A DNA stretch of 63,326 bases from Pilasporangium apinafurcum (lineage: Eukaryota; Oomycota; Peronosporomycetes; Pythiales; Pythiaceae). The notes under the pieces were generated by a model. The model was not told the origin of the DNA. It ran no database searches and saw nothing but the letters and a program-made list of their open reading frames with translations. Within the stretch, counting starts at the first letter, position 1. Every line of letters starts with the position of its first letter. Location: NCBI GenBank assembly GCA_001600495.1, contig BCKE01000027.1:343017-406342 (forward strand). The letters run 5' to 3'. Below are positions 52,417-62,568 of this stretch, in pieces. Position numbers and translations under genes: made by a program.

Positions 52417-52542
52417 TCCAAAAGAAAACTACGTGCTCAGTACACAAAAGCGTAAAATTCATGAAAATTAACAATCTCAATCAAAAATACAAACTTTAAC
52501 TTGTCAGACAAATGCATCTCTCAATACTGTAATTCAAACTTG

Positions 52543-52612
52543 TTCCTATAGCTTAATGAGAAAGTACCAGACTCTTGCATTGGAGATCGAGACTTCAAAT
52601 CCGTCTAGGAAC
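52543..52612 (+). other. tRNA-like remnant (Lys-type), inside the MITE-like element
   Basis: The segment has tRNA layout: TTCCTA pairing with TAGGAA at the ends, a D-arm-like TAGCTTAATGAGAAAGT, an anticodon-arm-like CCAGACTCTTGCATTGG (CTCTT as in tRNA-Lys), and ACTTCAAATCCGT in place of the T arm. The T stem does not pair fully and the anticodon stem is imperfect, so it is a decayed copy or a tRNA-derived (SINE-like) head, not a working tRNA. Confidence 0.4.
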
Positions 52613-52986
52613 GTAATTCTAGATTCATCTTGGTTTCCTTCCACACGACACAGAACTGCCAAAAACAACCAACTATATGAAGAGTGAATCAGGCTTAGCA
52701 CCAGTACACTAAGTCTAATTGGTGGATATTTCTTCTAGAAAGAGATTTGATGCGATAATGTAATCGATAATCTCAGGTCTTAGCAGCTCCAGGTGTACAG
52801 AGTCAAGTCACATCACTGTTTTGTTGTGGTGCACCTTCAAGTGATTGAATGAAATGTCATGTACATTTGTATTTTTTTTAGGATTAAATACAACAACAAA
52901 GCATATCTGATGAATGTAAATGAATGCCTCATTATCAGAGACTCGTCACAAAAATTAATTATGGTATTTTTCATATTTCTTTCAGT

Positions 52987-53070
52987 GTGGCTTATTATTT
53001 TTATTTTTTGAAAAATTGGCTTATTTCCTTTTATTTACTGTTAAAATTGACTTATTATTTTTATTGTCCC
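52987..53070 (-). repeat. Right terminal inverted repeat of the MITE-like element
   Basis: 84 bp, partner of 52333-52416; its outer end ATTGTCCC is followed directly by the 9-bp duplication. Confidence 0.88.
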
Positions 53071-53210
53071 TTAATAAAATTTTCAAAATAATTGTTTACA
53101 AGTATACGTTAATTTTGATATAATTGAGGAATATTAAACAGTGGGTGGAGGTTGAAACACTCAACAGGGCGGACAGTGTTGAGAAGTGCCGTCAGATAGA
53201 GAAGGTAGCC

Positions 53211-54541
53211 ATGGATCTGCGACTAGTGCAGGACGCGACTGCTACGCGCAACACCTGCATGCAACCGCTGCCTTCTTTTTCAACGCCAGCAGAAGATCAG
53301 ACACAACGTATAGGTGTATATAATTGCTCTATTGCTACTTCTTCATCTTAAGTCGTGAAGAGCTGCTAACCGAATATTTGGAGTTGTGCTGTAGGCATTG
53401 AATTTCTTCGACAAGCATTGTCTGATGAACAAAAGTTATCGCCTGCAATAGTGCGAGTGATTCGCGCTTTCCTACAAAAAGTATGCAATTACCAAGAGCA
53501 CTGGTGATTTCCTTCAATTTTTCCACAATTTGCATGTGTATTTAGGTTGACCATCTCCGTCATCCAGTGGGGAAAGTGAAATCTGGGTTCGAGCACGAAT
53601 ATTTACAGATTTGCTGGAGTATTGACCATGCGCCATGGTACGAAGACGCTTTGACCCCGCAAACAAAAGCAACGAAACTTAAAAACCGCTATCGAGATGT
53701 GATCCCGTTTGAGAAAACTCGCGTTCGACTGGAGAATACGAAGAAAGTACCTGGCGGCGACTACATCAATGCCAATTTCATTGACTGCGATTACATCGCT
53801 TGCTGTGCACCAGTGCCAGCAGCCATTTGCGATTTCTGGCACATGGTCTGGCAATGTGATGTCCATGTCATTCTCATGCTCACGAATTTTGTCGAACGAG
53901 AGCGCACTAAAGCTGATGTTTACTGGGATACGAGAGGGAAAGCAGTGGACTTTAATGGGATTTACGTGCAGGTACTGAGTGAAGCGGTTCATCCAGCATC
54001 TCACGGATTCATCATGCGACGCTTTAAAGTATGGAAGATGGGAAATGGCGGTACTGAAGCGCAGAGTCGAGTGATTCAGCACGTGCAATTGACGACATGG
54101 CCTGATCATGGGGTACTACGGGACTTCCGGGTGATCGCGCCCATGTTGGAATTGGTTAACAGTCATAAAGACATCGCTTCTCAAACGTTGGGTGTGAATG
54201 CGCGGGTGATCGTGCATTGCAGTGCAGGGATTGGACGTTCCGGGACATTCATCACTATTGACATCATTCTGAAGGAACTGGTGCAAGTACTTCAAATGCC
54301 ATCGACCGATGATGACGCTATAGCAAGAAAACTTGAGTGCGCCTTAGACGTGCAAAGTATCGTGCATCGTATTCGTTCCCAGCGGCCAGGAATGGTTCAA
54401 ACCCCCGTAAGTGGCTTATGTGTATTGTGAGAATGTGTTGTATGTTCATTCTGTGTTTATGTGTCGAAATGGAAACAGGAACAGTACGAGATGATCTACA
54501 AGTATTTAGTCGCAGTGCTCAGCAATAGTCAGCCATGGTGA
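53211..54541 (+). CDS. Protein tyrosine phosphatase, classical type
   Basis: Four exons (53211-53307, 53395-53480, 53546-54406, 54479-54541) give 368 residues. The catalytic domain carries every classical mark: KNRYRDVIPFEKTRV, DYINANFI, the WPD loop (TTWPDHG, Asp248), the P-loop VHCSAGIGRSGTF with nucleophile Cys286, and the RPGMVQTPEQY Q-loop, which spans the last intron. So it should be active on phosphotyrosine. The N-terminal 90 residues are unrecognised, and there is no membrane segment, so it is probably cytosolic. The start is the ATG at 53211; an earlier exon cannot be excluded. Confidence 0.9.
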
Positions 54542-54809
54542 CATGGAGAGGAGGTTTACTTGAGGAATGAATTAAACATGCGGTGATGCAAACTATCTTT
54601 TATTTATACAGTATAAATCAATATGCTGTATTTATACAGGCAAATAAAATACATTTGTGCTGTAAAATGATCGTAGTAAAGAAATAGCCTATTTTTTTAA
54701 TTATCATATAAATATTAGATTGATTTTGTAATTTCTGGCGGCATCTGACAAACTGATTACTTGAGGATGTGGCCGTGCTCAAATCGATATTAATACAAAA
54801 CGCGACCAA

Positions 54810-56414
54810 ATGCAGACGGATCGATTGGGTTCGAATGGCCCTGCTCAGGAGGAGAATGACACTGCTAGTGTCTTCTCCCTCGACAATAGCATCACTTTAT
54901 CTCCACCAAGAACGCCTGCAGCTGCAGGTGACGCGTCTTTATCCCCTCATGAAAGTAACATGTACGTCCAGAATGATCGTTTCCACTCACCCGAAAACAG
55001 CCAGCAGCCAGCCGAAATCCCATTTTTCAAACGCAACGTGGTCCAGCGCTGCATTTCCGCAGCGGTTCTCGCTCCACTCGTGACGTTGTTTATCTGGCAA
55101 TCCCCTGCGTTTGCAACCGCCACGGTATGCAGCTTTGTGACAAACGTTTGCTCTTACGAGTTTGCGTGGCTCGCAAATCGCATCCAGCGACGCATTCTCA
55201 CAAGTCTTAACGCGTATGACGATCTCTTAATTCCCCCACATCGTCTTCCACAGCCAGAACAAAACGAAGACTTATCGTATCACAGTACACGGACAAACGA
55301 TAGTTCTGGGGAAAGACGCTCGCGTCGAAGTCGTTTGAGTCACTCGTCCACAGTGCCACCAACCAACGCCGGGGCAACTGAGGCCAGTGCTGATCGTTCT
55401 TACGATCAACAAAACAGTAACGTGTGTGCAGAAGTGGATTCTGATCTTGGCACATTAGAGGATCATGTGAAGCGGTGTGCTATCACACCCGTAGCGAATC
55501 GATTCTGCTATGGTCACGACTGGCTTGCCGCTGGGATTGTCTCGGGAGTTATATGCATCATATCGACGGTGATCTTTCTGGAAACGGCGAAACTGGTGCC
55601 GGATTTGCGAACAACCGAGTTTTACGAGTCGAGGTGGTTTTATATCATCACAACGAGCTTCGTGGCCTCATTGTGTGCGTGTTTGACGCCTGACTGGCAC
55701 TATGCCATCATTTCTTTTGCGGGTAATGCAGTCTTCACGATCCTAACCATGCACTCTACTATGTGCTCTATCAATCAAGTCAGTTGTGGTGACGCGCTGG
55801 AACCAGCTCAGGTGCTGCTCGCGGGAATTTTGCTCATTATCGTGTTTCGTGCCGTCACGAGTGTGAATGGCATAAACACCATCGTCAATACCATGCTTGA
55901 TATCATGGGCTTCACATACATCGTAGGCACACTCTCAGTCGTGGTGGCTTTCGTAGACGACGACAAGCGGATCTTGTATAGAAAGCTGCTCATAGCGCTC
56001 TTATTCGTCGTCTGGGCATCCGACACAGGTGCATATGTCACAGGTAAACTGCTCGCCTGTTTAAAATATTCCTCCTACAAACCGCTGGCGGCACATTTGT
56101 CCAAGAACAAGGACTATGAAGGCACATTAGGGGCGATCATCTTTGGTATTGCGGCCATGATCGTGGCGTCGTCGCTGCTGGATGTTCCAGGAGCATACTG
56201 GAAGAAAGTTGTGTTAACAGTGTTGGCGGTAGTAGTTGGGCGGATAGGAGATCTCTTTGAGAGCTTGTTAAAGCGAGCAGCGGGGGTGAAGGACTCAGGG
56301 AAGTTGATTCCTGGTCACGGTGGGATGTTGGATCGCATCGACGCGCTCATGTTTGCAGCGCTGGTGTTTGCGCGATATTATGCGTTGGTCGTTGCCTCTC
56401 CGAATTCTTCTTAA
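54810..56414 (+). CDS. CDP-diacylglycerol synthase (phosphatidate cytidylyltransferase), copy C, signature intact
   Basis: Makes CDP-diacylglycerol, the precursor of phosphatidylinositol and cardiolipin. Single exon of 534 residues: a hydrophilic N-terminus of about 75 residues, then roughly eight membrane segments with a Ser/Arg-rich loop near 150-190. The full CdsA signature is present: SLLKRAAGVKDSGKLIPGHG then GMLDRID, together with WASDTGAYVTGKL upstream. It is the only one of the three paralogues here that keeps KD, PGHGG and DR-D together, so it is the likely working enzyme. Opposite strand to copies A and B. Confidence 0.9.
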   Translation: MQTDRLGSNGPAQEENDTASVFSLDNSITLSPPRTPAAAGDASLSPHESNMYVQNDRFHSPENSQQPAEIPFFKRNVVQRCISAAVLAPLVTLFIWQSPAFATATVCSFVTNVCSYEFAWLANRIQRRILTSLNAYDDLLIPPHRLPQPEQNEDLSYHSTRTNDSSGERRSRRSRLSHSSTVPPTNAGATEASADRSYDQQNSNVCAEVDSDLGTLEDHVKRCAITPVANRFCYGHDWLAAGIVSGVICIISTVIFLETAKLVPDLRTTEFYESRWFYIITTSFVASLCACLTPDWHYAIISFAGNAVFTILTMHSTMCSINQVSCGDALEPAQVLLAGILLIIVFRAVTSVNGINTIVNTMLDIMGFTYIVGTLSVVVAFVDDDKRILYRKLLIALLFVVWASDTGAYVTGKLLACLKYSSYKPLAAHLSKNKDYEGTLGAIIFGIAAMIVASSLLDVPGAYWKKVVLTVLAVVVGRIGDLFESLLKRAAGVKDSGKLIPGHGGMLDRIDALMFAALVFARYYALVVASPNSS

Positions 56415-56828
56415 ATCTCTGATCTAATGTTGTTGATAGTTCCCAGTAAAATATAATTTGTATGAAGAAATGCTATTCGTGCTTTTCCATTAGCTGAGGA
56501 TGAATGTCGGGTGAATTTACATGTCTCTGTAAGCAACAGGTATCCACCTGATCTTGCATGTTGCCAAAGCATGTTACAACACATAACAGTTTTGGAAAAA
56601 GACGCATCCCGTTTGCCAGTTGCACACGGTCTCTAAGAACGTGACCGACAGAAAAAAATACAAATAGGTCTCTCGTGTATACTAATTGTTCCCTTATCTT
56701 GGTGTTATCATCTTTCCAGGCCAGCTTTAAATCCCATCGCGAGCGACCTTCTCCCACATACATTTAATATCTTGGATCAACAGACCGCGCCCAATTCTAC
56801 AGTTGTGAATAACAAAACACACAACGGC
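56415..56828. other. Intergenic between convergent genes
   Basis: About 410 bases. A minus-strand frame of 96 codons (56473-56763) starts with ATG but resembles nothing; I treat it as chance. Confidence 0.4.
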
Positions 56829-57181
56829 TTAGGTCACCCTGTACATTCCTACATCAGCACCCAACCTTTCAACTTTCAAAGAATGCACCTTGTAATCGGG
56901 ATTGTATTGGAATTGTGAGCCATCGAGGAAAAGAAGATCGGTTAATAGAATCATGCTCAAGAATACCACCAATGTCGCCTACATGCATCAGAAGAGTTGA
57001 TTAGCTCCACAGAGCATTCACAACAGCACCAGGCATACTTCATTCGTCTTTATCCATTTTTATTCATAGCAACACTACTCACCCAAGGCATCCATGCTTC
57101 ATCTGCCGCAGCAAACGCGATGAAGGTGAAGAAAATGATCACCAACAGCTGCAGTTTCTGTCTGTAATTGGAAAACCACAT
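56829..57181 (-). CDS. Small secreted or two-pass membrane protein, unknown
   Basis: Two exons (57181-57083 and 56978-56829) splice in phase to 82 residues. The first exon encodes a leader-like hydrophobic stretch (LLVIIFFTFIAFAAADEAWM), the second another hydrophobic helix (TLVVFLSMILLTDLLFL) followed by DGSQFQYNPDYKVHSLKVER. Too short for ordinary frame calling. Head to head with the NNF1-like gene. No family recognised. Confidence 0.55.
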
Positions 57182-57490
57182 CTTTCTTATGCTGTTCTGA
57201 TACCGGTAGTGACAACGAGAGGAGGCTGCTAAAGATTCGATCGCCCTTGCGTTCTGTCAGGAGCTTGTTGGAAGTTTTTTGCTTTGAATATTCCTTCCTT
57301 AAACAAAACCTCCAATCGGAAAACGGATTGGCTAAAAATATTGTGCATGTCTTTATTAGCGAATAAACGTGTTGTATTTGAAATAATATTCTCTGATTGG
57401 ATTAAATTATATTATCATAGAATTGATTGGTAAAAATTAGCTGTGCTCAGATGGCCCAGCTGATTCTGTTTGAAAAACTTGTCGACCAAC
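57182..57490. promoter_or_regulatory. Divergent promoter region
   Basis: 309 bases between the starts of the 82-residue protein and the NNF1-like gene. AT-rich near 57330-57420 with CCAATCGG near 57313. No recognised factor site. Confidence 0.4.
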
Positions 57491-58342
57491 ATGGAGCAGC
57501 AGCAAGAAAAACCGGACTCGGTGCGCGTGAAGCGCATGCAAATGATTCTCAAGAAGGCGCTGGACACGTCAGTGAAGGCAGCATCAACAGTAGATTTAAG
57601 GTTGTTCTTCGAAGAGGAGTGCAAAGAATATCCGGAATTGCTAGACCAATTCTTTGGCAAGAATGTGGCGGGAGACGACCAAGACACCAGTCTGTTAGCC
57701 GCACAAACGCTGCGTAACTTACGTCACAAGATACAGGTACGTCGTAGATGCTATGTGATTATCCACACTGCGACTAAGTTCTGAGTTTGTGGATGGTGTG
57801 TTGCTGTTAATCAGACGGTGTTTGAGGAACTCTGTGAGCAACATGATGTCAATGCCAAGTTGTCGATGTTTGATGAACTGATCAAAGAAGCAGAGGAAGT
57901 AAAGCTCCAAAATTTAGCAACTTCGAAGTTGTAAGTGATTGATACGTCTGGAAACGGATATATATATGTGTGTGACTAAGCAGAGCTGATTGCGGTTGAT
58001 CGTCTCTTGTCAATGACTATTCACAGACAGGAGGAACAAGCAAAAGAAAACGAAGTTGCCTTGACTCAACCAGCAGAGGGAGCAGCCAGCGAAGCTATCG
58101 AAGAGAATGGTAGTGTCTCTCCGGCGTCGATTGTGCGAGCTCATCGTCTGCGTGTGATGGAAGAAAGCAAGCAGGAATTAGAGAAGCTCGTGCAGGAGTT
58201 AGAGGCCCGCAATGCACAGCTTCAGGCAAATCTGGACGTTAAGTGTGTGGCTGCAACGGATGAGGCGCAAAAACTCAGGGGCATTGCTGAGCAACTGCAT
58301 GAAGTGGGTGATAGCGCAAAGGATTATGCAGCATGTCCGTAG
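57491..58342 (+). CDS. NNF1/PMF1-like kinetochore (MIND complex) protein
   Basis: Three exons (57491-57736, 57815-57930, 58027-58342) give 225 residues, nearly all predicted coiled coil. The N-terminal part (RMQMILKKALDTSVKAA, FFEEECKEYPELLDQFF) and the following TVFEELCEQHDVNAKLSMFDELIKEAE resemble NNF1/PMF1, whose members show a similar EEI-x-EERN-LVEKLN-LD-LI-EA block. NNF1 links inner and outer kinetochore. A long C-terminal coiled coil (LEKLVQELEARNAQLQANL) follows. Call by pattern only. Confidence 0.65.
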
Positions 58343-58394
58343 TAACGTTATTATACATATCCATCAGTCCGTCAGTTTAAAGTTATTGTCATTT

Positions 58395-59465
58395 TTATCG
58401 ATTAGAATGAAAGAAGCTTTTTGCAGCATCATGCAGCACCTGACGCGACATCGCCATGCTTTGTTGCGAAGCCTCCAACTCCTTCCGCAACTCTTCTAAC
58501 ATAGTTCCACACTGAAAATTGCTCACCAAAACCTGTATCAATTGTGGATCCATGGTTTTACGCCCATTGCTCTCCCCACTGATCTCAGAAGTCTTGGAAG
58601 AAGAGTTGGACGAATCCCATTGCATCGCTTCCTTTAAGCGTCTGTCTGATTTCTTTTTCGTATTTTTTGGTACAGCGGAGGAATTGTAGACGCTCATTTT
58701 ACCATTAGGCGCAGATGATTTCTTCTTTGTCTTCGTATTGTCCTTTTGAGGTCCACATGATCCTTGTTTCTTCAGAATCCCCTGGTTCACTCGAGGAGCT
58801 TCAGTCAACGAAGAAGATGTAGAAGAACTAGAAGAGTGAGTACTGCTCCGAGCAAGTGCTTGTTGGCGTTGGCTACCATTTGCTTCTCCATCTTGGTCCT
58901 CGTCGTCAAAATTCATCATCTGGACTTGTTGAGCGTATGCAAAAGCCTCTTGAAGCAATTTTGGGTCAATCACTTTTGAGCCGGTCGTAGTCTTACTGCT
59001 AGTAGCATACATCGATCTTGCTGCTCGATTTGGTCGAGATGATTGGTTATCAGAACGAGATGCTCTCCGACGATCTCCGTTATTATTCAAGGTGGGCAGC
59101 ACGTTGGTTGGAGTTTTCTTCTCGGATTTTGCCAAAGCAGACAGACTTGGGGAGGGCTTGTTCAGGAAATGTTCCACCTCTTCCCAAATACCACCACTCG
59201 TCTCTTGAGGCTCCTCTTCTTGGCATTCTGCATCTTCCTCGTCCTCTTCTTCCTCCTCCTCATCATCCTCGTTTTCTTCTTCATCGTCGTCTTCTTCAAA
59301 GTCGTTGTGACTGTTTTTTCGATCGTGTATCATGACATGACTGCGTAAATTTCTCACACTTCTGGCGCTTTTCTCTGAGTTCGTAGACCCTGCAGAGTGC
59401 AAACTGCTGCGGCTTGACGAAGACGATCGCGAAGTCAGCACCTGCGGCAGTTCCACAGAGTTCAT
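58395..59465 (-). CDS. Disordered Ser/Glu-rich protein, unknown function
   Basis: Single exon, 356 residues from the ATG at 59465 (the frame is open 15 codons further to a TTG). It has Ser-rich stretches, a long Asp/Glu run (EEDDDEEENEDDEEEEEE), basic KKK patches and two related short blocks: DPKLLQEAFAYAQQVQMM in the middle and DPQLIQVLVSNFQCG near the end, the latter followed by a predicted coiled coil (MLEELRKELEASQQSM). The two DPxL blocks may be a repeated interaction motif. No known family. Its 3' end faces the NNF1-like gene, 52 bases away. Confidence 0.6.
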   Translation of the reverse strand: MNSVELPQVLTSRSSSSSRSSLHSAGSTNSEKSARSVRNLRSHVMIHDRKNSHNDFEEDDDEEENEDDEEEEEEDEEDAECQEEEPQETSGGIWEEVEHFLNKPSPSLSALAKSEKKTPTNVLPTLNNNGDRRRASRSDNQSSRPNRAARSMYATSSKTTTGSKVIDPKLLQEAFAYAQQVQMMNFDDEDQDGEANGSQRQQALARSSTHSSSSSTSSSLTEAPRVNQGILKKQGSCGPQKDNTKTKKKSSAPNGKMSVYNSSAVPKNTKKKSDRRLKEAMQWDSSNSSSKTSEISGESNGRKTMDPQLIQVLVSNFQCGTMLEELRKELEASQQSMAMSRQVLHDAAKSFFHSNR

Positions 59466-59645
59466 CGTCGTAAAATCGCTCGGTTCTCTATTCTCGTCGA
59501 CGTGTGTCAACTTCAGACTTCTTCTCTGCTTTCTAATGAGTTGGAACTTGAACTGACGTGGAAGCCCATTAAAAATAGTTTTGCTATTTCTCCAAAATTA
59601 TACTCAGTCATGCCTGATATTTCAATTTTCACCATCGATCGATAT

Positions 59646-60620
59646 TCAAACAAAGACATAAAACACCATCGAGTTGCCTATGATATAGAGTACCAATTGT
59701 GAACAAAATCGAAGAAGAAGCCCCAGCACAACCAGTACCACAACATGTATCGATCGCTTGGACGACGGATCGCCTTCTCCGAGAAATAACTGCAGCGCCA
59801 GCACATTCGAAAAGAAAACAATTCCACCAATGACGTGGATAAACGTCCAATGGTACTCCCAGATTACTGTCAATAGCGCAAACATTTTCCCAAAGCTGGA
59901 GATACACATCGCACTGCCATATTGCAACCACACACTGTTATCATACACAGGCGTCGCTTTGACAGATGATTGTGTCTGTAAATTTTGGTTTGTATATGCA
60001 CAGCTAATCAGCTTTTGTCGCCAGCCGCGTGCGAATGGATCCATTGCGATCAAGGCAAACATGCTGCAGAAATACACTGCATTTTCCACTAGTGCGAGCA
60101 GCACGAGATGCAGCGAAAATTGACTAACTCGCACACCGGAGATGGCATGAATCTCTTGATAGGAAGACTCTGCACGAAGCCAAACGCCTTGTTTGCGATC
60201 GATCAGATACGCCTTGACGTTCATATCCAGCATGACCAGAAGCACAAACATCTTGAGCAGTGTGCGCTACACATATGATTGATATAAGCTCACGCCAAAT
60301 CGATACTAAAAATGGAGAATTATGACCATTCCGACCTTATCCATGGGCGATGATAGATTGTATAACACGTGACGATACACTTGTGACTTAAAAAGCATCA
60401 CTTCCAAGAAGAGCAAGATGTTCTCGTACTCGACGTATTTGTCCGCAACAGCATTGCAATTCGCGCAGATTGCCAGGCGAACGTTGCCCTTGCCGTAGTC
60501 ACGCACTAAATACGATACTGCAGCTCCACATTCTACGCAAACATATCCGCTGCGACCTGCCAGAGTATCAGCTTCAGTCGTCCTGTTCATGCTTTTCATC
60601 TGTAGCTCTTTACCTGACAT
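59646..60620 (-). CDS. ARV1: ARV1-like lipid homeostasis protein
   Basis: ER membrane protein affecting sterol transport and GPI-anchor synthesis. Exons 60620-60336 and 60266-59646 give 301 residues from the first ATG. The ARV1 homology domain with its zinc-binding cysteines is clear: YVCVECGAAV, LAICANCNAVADKYVEYENI, then FKSQVYRHVLYN. Four or so membrane segments follow. The intron donor is GTCGGA, weaker than others here, but it gives the expected joined sequence (MDK followed by RTLLKMF). 114 bases head to head from the TMEM230-like gene. Confidence 0.88.
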
Positions 60621-60734
60621 GGATGTCGCAGGAACAGCAAATGACTTGGAGGTGACGTGAAGGTTGCGTGAACGAAGAGACACTAATTTCAAAGCCCCAT
60701 TTGACTCATTTGCCCCAGTTCACAAAACTCAACA

Positions 60735-61259
60735 ATGGCGAAGGACGTTCGTGAGGAGATTCGTCGGCAGGAGAAGGTGGGTGCGGAGCGAGCTGCGTCA
60801 TTCAGCAACATCTCGAAGCTGGACCCAACGCGTCGCGCTATCCCTGTAAGTATCGCGCTATTTTGGTGATGCAATCTGGAGAATGCGTATTTTAGAAAGA
60901 TATGAAATGTAAACATTTGGTATGTAGGAGTACGATTACCGCAAGAAGAAGTTCCCCATTCGCACAGCCATCGCAGCCATCAGTCTCTTCGTCTTAGGTT
61001 CGATCTTGATCTTTGTGAGCACACGTATCGGTTTGGATGGGGAGCATCGTGGTTTGTCGTTTCTCATTTTGGGACTGATTGGTATGCAATTGTGGATCAA
61101 TGCGCTAGCGAGTAATGAGAGGATTGTGAGATTAATACTCAAGGTGTATTATTATGTACAGCATTTATTCCGGGCAGTTATGCCTCCTATCAGCTCTATG
61201 GAAGCTACAAAGGCTGGAAAGGATATGATTACAGCCAGATTCCCTCTTACGACGATTGA
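60735..61259 (+). CDS. TMEM230: TMEM230/TMEM134-like membrane protein
   Basis: Three exons (60735-60845, 60928-61081, 61162-61259) give 120 residues, the length of human TMEM230. The N-terminus is basic; then YDYRKKKFPIRTAIAAISLF with a first membrane helix, a second helix (LSFLILGLIAFIPGSYASY) and the diagnostic end YGSYKGWKGYDYSQIPSYDD, closely like the YRGYSYDDIPDFDD end of TMEM230. TMEM230 works in vesicle trafficking. The last intron hides this end from simple frame calling. Confidence 0.88.
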
Positions 61260-61368
61260 CAAACTCGCACAAATGGGAACTCGTATGCAATAGTTGTCAA
61301 CGATATGTTACGTAAGCTTGTGTTTTATAAAGAAGAGTAAAACAAAAACGAACACAATTACGCAGTTT

Positions 61369-62568
61369 CTAAGCTACAGCGGATAATTTCATGAATGGCA
61401 TCGATTTTCGTCGGTGTTTCTCACTTTCCTCATACGAATGCAGCAATCGTGTGGGTGAGGATGACCGCCGAGATGCATAATACGAGGCTCGTCTGAAAAT
61501 TCGCGCGTTATCCACTGCTGGCGCCACAAGCAACGGTAAAAGATTCTCTTCTTCTTCAGCATTCGGGTTGATTCGCTTTGCAACGATGTAGATTCCGAGA
61601 AGAATGAGAGCCAGACTGAGTGAATAAACCACGTAATGCCACGCACTCAAACTGTTCATATCCTGGAAAAAGCAGAGCCCTGAAATAGCGCCAGAAAGAA
61701 TGTAACTCGCTTCATAGAGATAAATGACCACCACTGCATCTTCGACCTTGAGGGCTTCATTAAGCAAATACAATCCAAAGAGCGCCGTAGAAATGGCTCC
61801 AAAAATGCATACATACGTGATTGGGTAGGTCCAAATCCCAGTTTTCGTCTGATCATGCAGCAGTCGCATCGTGGCCGCTAAGAAGAACAATTGACCGCTC
61901 ATAACACCGGCGTAGATACTGATGCACACGCGTGACATCTGTGGTAATTCCACGCGACGTGATCGACCAGGTGTTCCCGTTACTTTCGTTTTGACGGTAT
62001 TGGCGCTGTTCCAATTATAACGCAGCGCATCTTTCGCATGATGAACGAGGAAGATGAGCACCACAAAGAGCACCCCGCAGTAGAGCAGGAACGGGAACGT
62101 CACGAACCGAGATGTGAGTTTATCAACCGGAAGTGGTGTTGTTGTATGTGTCCCGGACACTCCAACGAGCACACACCCTGTGAAGATCAATAGTGCACCG
62201 ACGAAATCATTCGTCGTCAACCGTTCGTGAGGCAGTAGAATCGGACCCATAAGCGTATTCCAACCGATGGTCAACCCAGCCATCGGTGCCAGCAGCGACT
62301 GAGAGGCGAAACAGTACGCGACTGCCCCCAGCGCCGGGTTAAGCACCAGCATAGAGATGAGTCCAGCGTAGAAATACATGCACCACACGCGCGAGCCATT
62401 GTTGGGGACGAATCCGTCGACAACCGTGGCATGTCGATGGCGCTCAGCCTCTTCTTCTGCTCGCTCGCGTTCGTTATGCGCGAGCTTGAGGAAAAGTTTG
62501 CCGAGAATACCGAAGATGCTGGAGATTGCGGAGAGGAAGAGACCGAGTGGCCATCCCAGGAGCCACAT
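61369..62568 (-). CDS. NIPA-like magnesium/metabolite transporter (DMT superfamily)
   Basis: Single exon of 399 residues with about nine membrane segments. Family marks: SISSIFGILGKLFLKLAH at the first helix, ALGAVAYCFASQSLLAPMAGL, NTLMGPILLPHERL, DFVGALLIFTGCVLVGVSG. This is the NIPA/EamA fold; NIPA proteins are linked to Mg2+ transport. The C-terminal cytosolic tail has Arg/Ser clusters (RRASYYASRRSSS). Substrate cannot be told from sequence. Confidence 0.82.
   Translation of the reverse strand: MWLLGWPLGLFLSAISSIFGILGKLFLKLAHNERERAEEEAERHRHATVVDGFVPNNGSRVWCMYFYAGLISMLVLNPALGAVAYCFASQSLLAPMAGLTIGWNTLMGPILLPHERLTTNDFVGALLIFTGCVLVGVSGTHTTTPLPVDKLTSRFVTFPFLLYCGVLFVVLIFLVHHAKDALRYNWNSANTVKTKVTGTPGRSRRVELPQMSRVCISIYAGVMSGQLFFLAATMRLLHDQTKTGIWTYPITYVCIFGAISTALFGLYLLNEALKVEDAVVVIYLYEASYILSGAISGLCFFQDMNSLSAWHYVVYSLSLALILLGIYIVAKRINPNAEEEENLLPLLVAPAVDNARIFRRASYYASRRSSSPTRLLHSYEESEKHRRKSMPFMKLSAVA

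Larger units (their letters stand above)
52333..53070. mobile_element. Small non-autonomous DNA transposon (MITE-like) with 9-bp target duplication
   Basis: A 738-bp unit flanked on both sides by the perfect direct repeat TTAATAAAA (52324-52332 and 53071-53079). Its ends are inverted repeats starting GGGACAATAAAAATAATAAG, 84 bp long with about six mismatches. The 9-bp duplication fits the Mutator superfamily. The interior has no open frame of note but includes a tRNA-like segment (52543-52612). Its terminal sequence is unrelated to that of the CRN-bearing element. Confidence 0.88.

Noticed and set aside
56473-56763. Minus-strand frame of 96 codons
   Set aside because: Starts with ATG but has no similarity, no hydrophobic leader and lies between two convergent gene ends.
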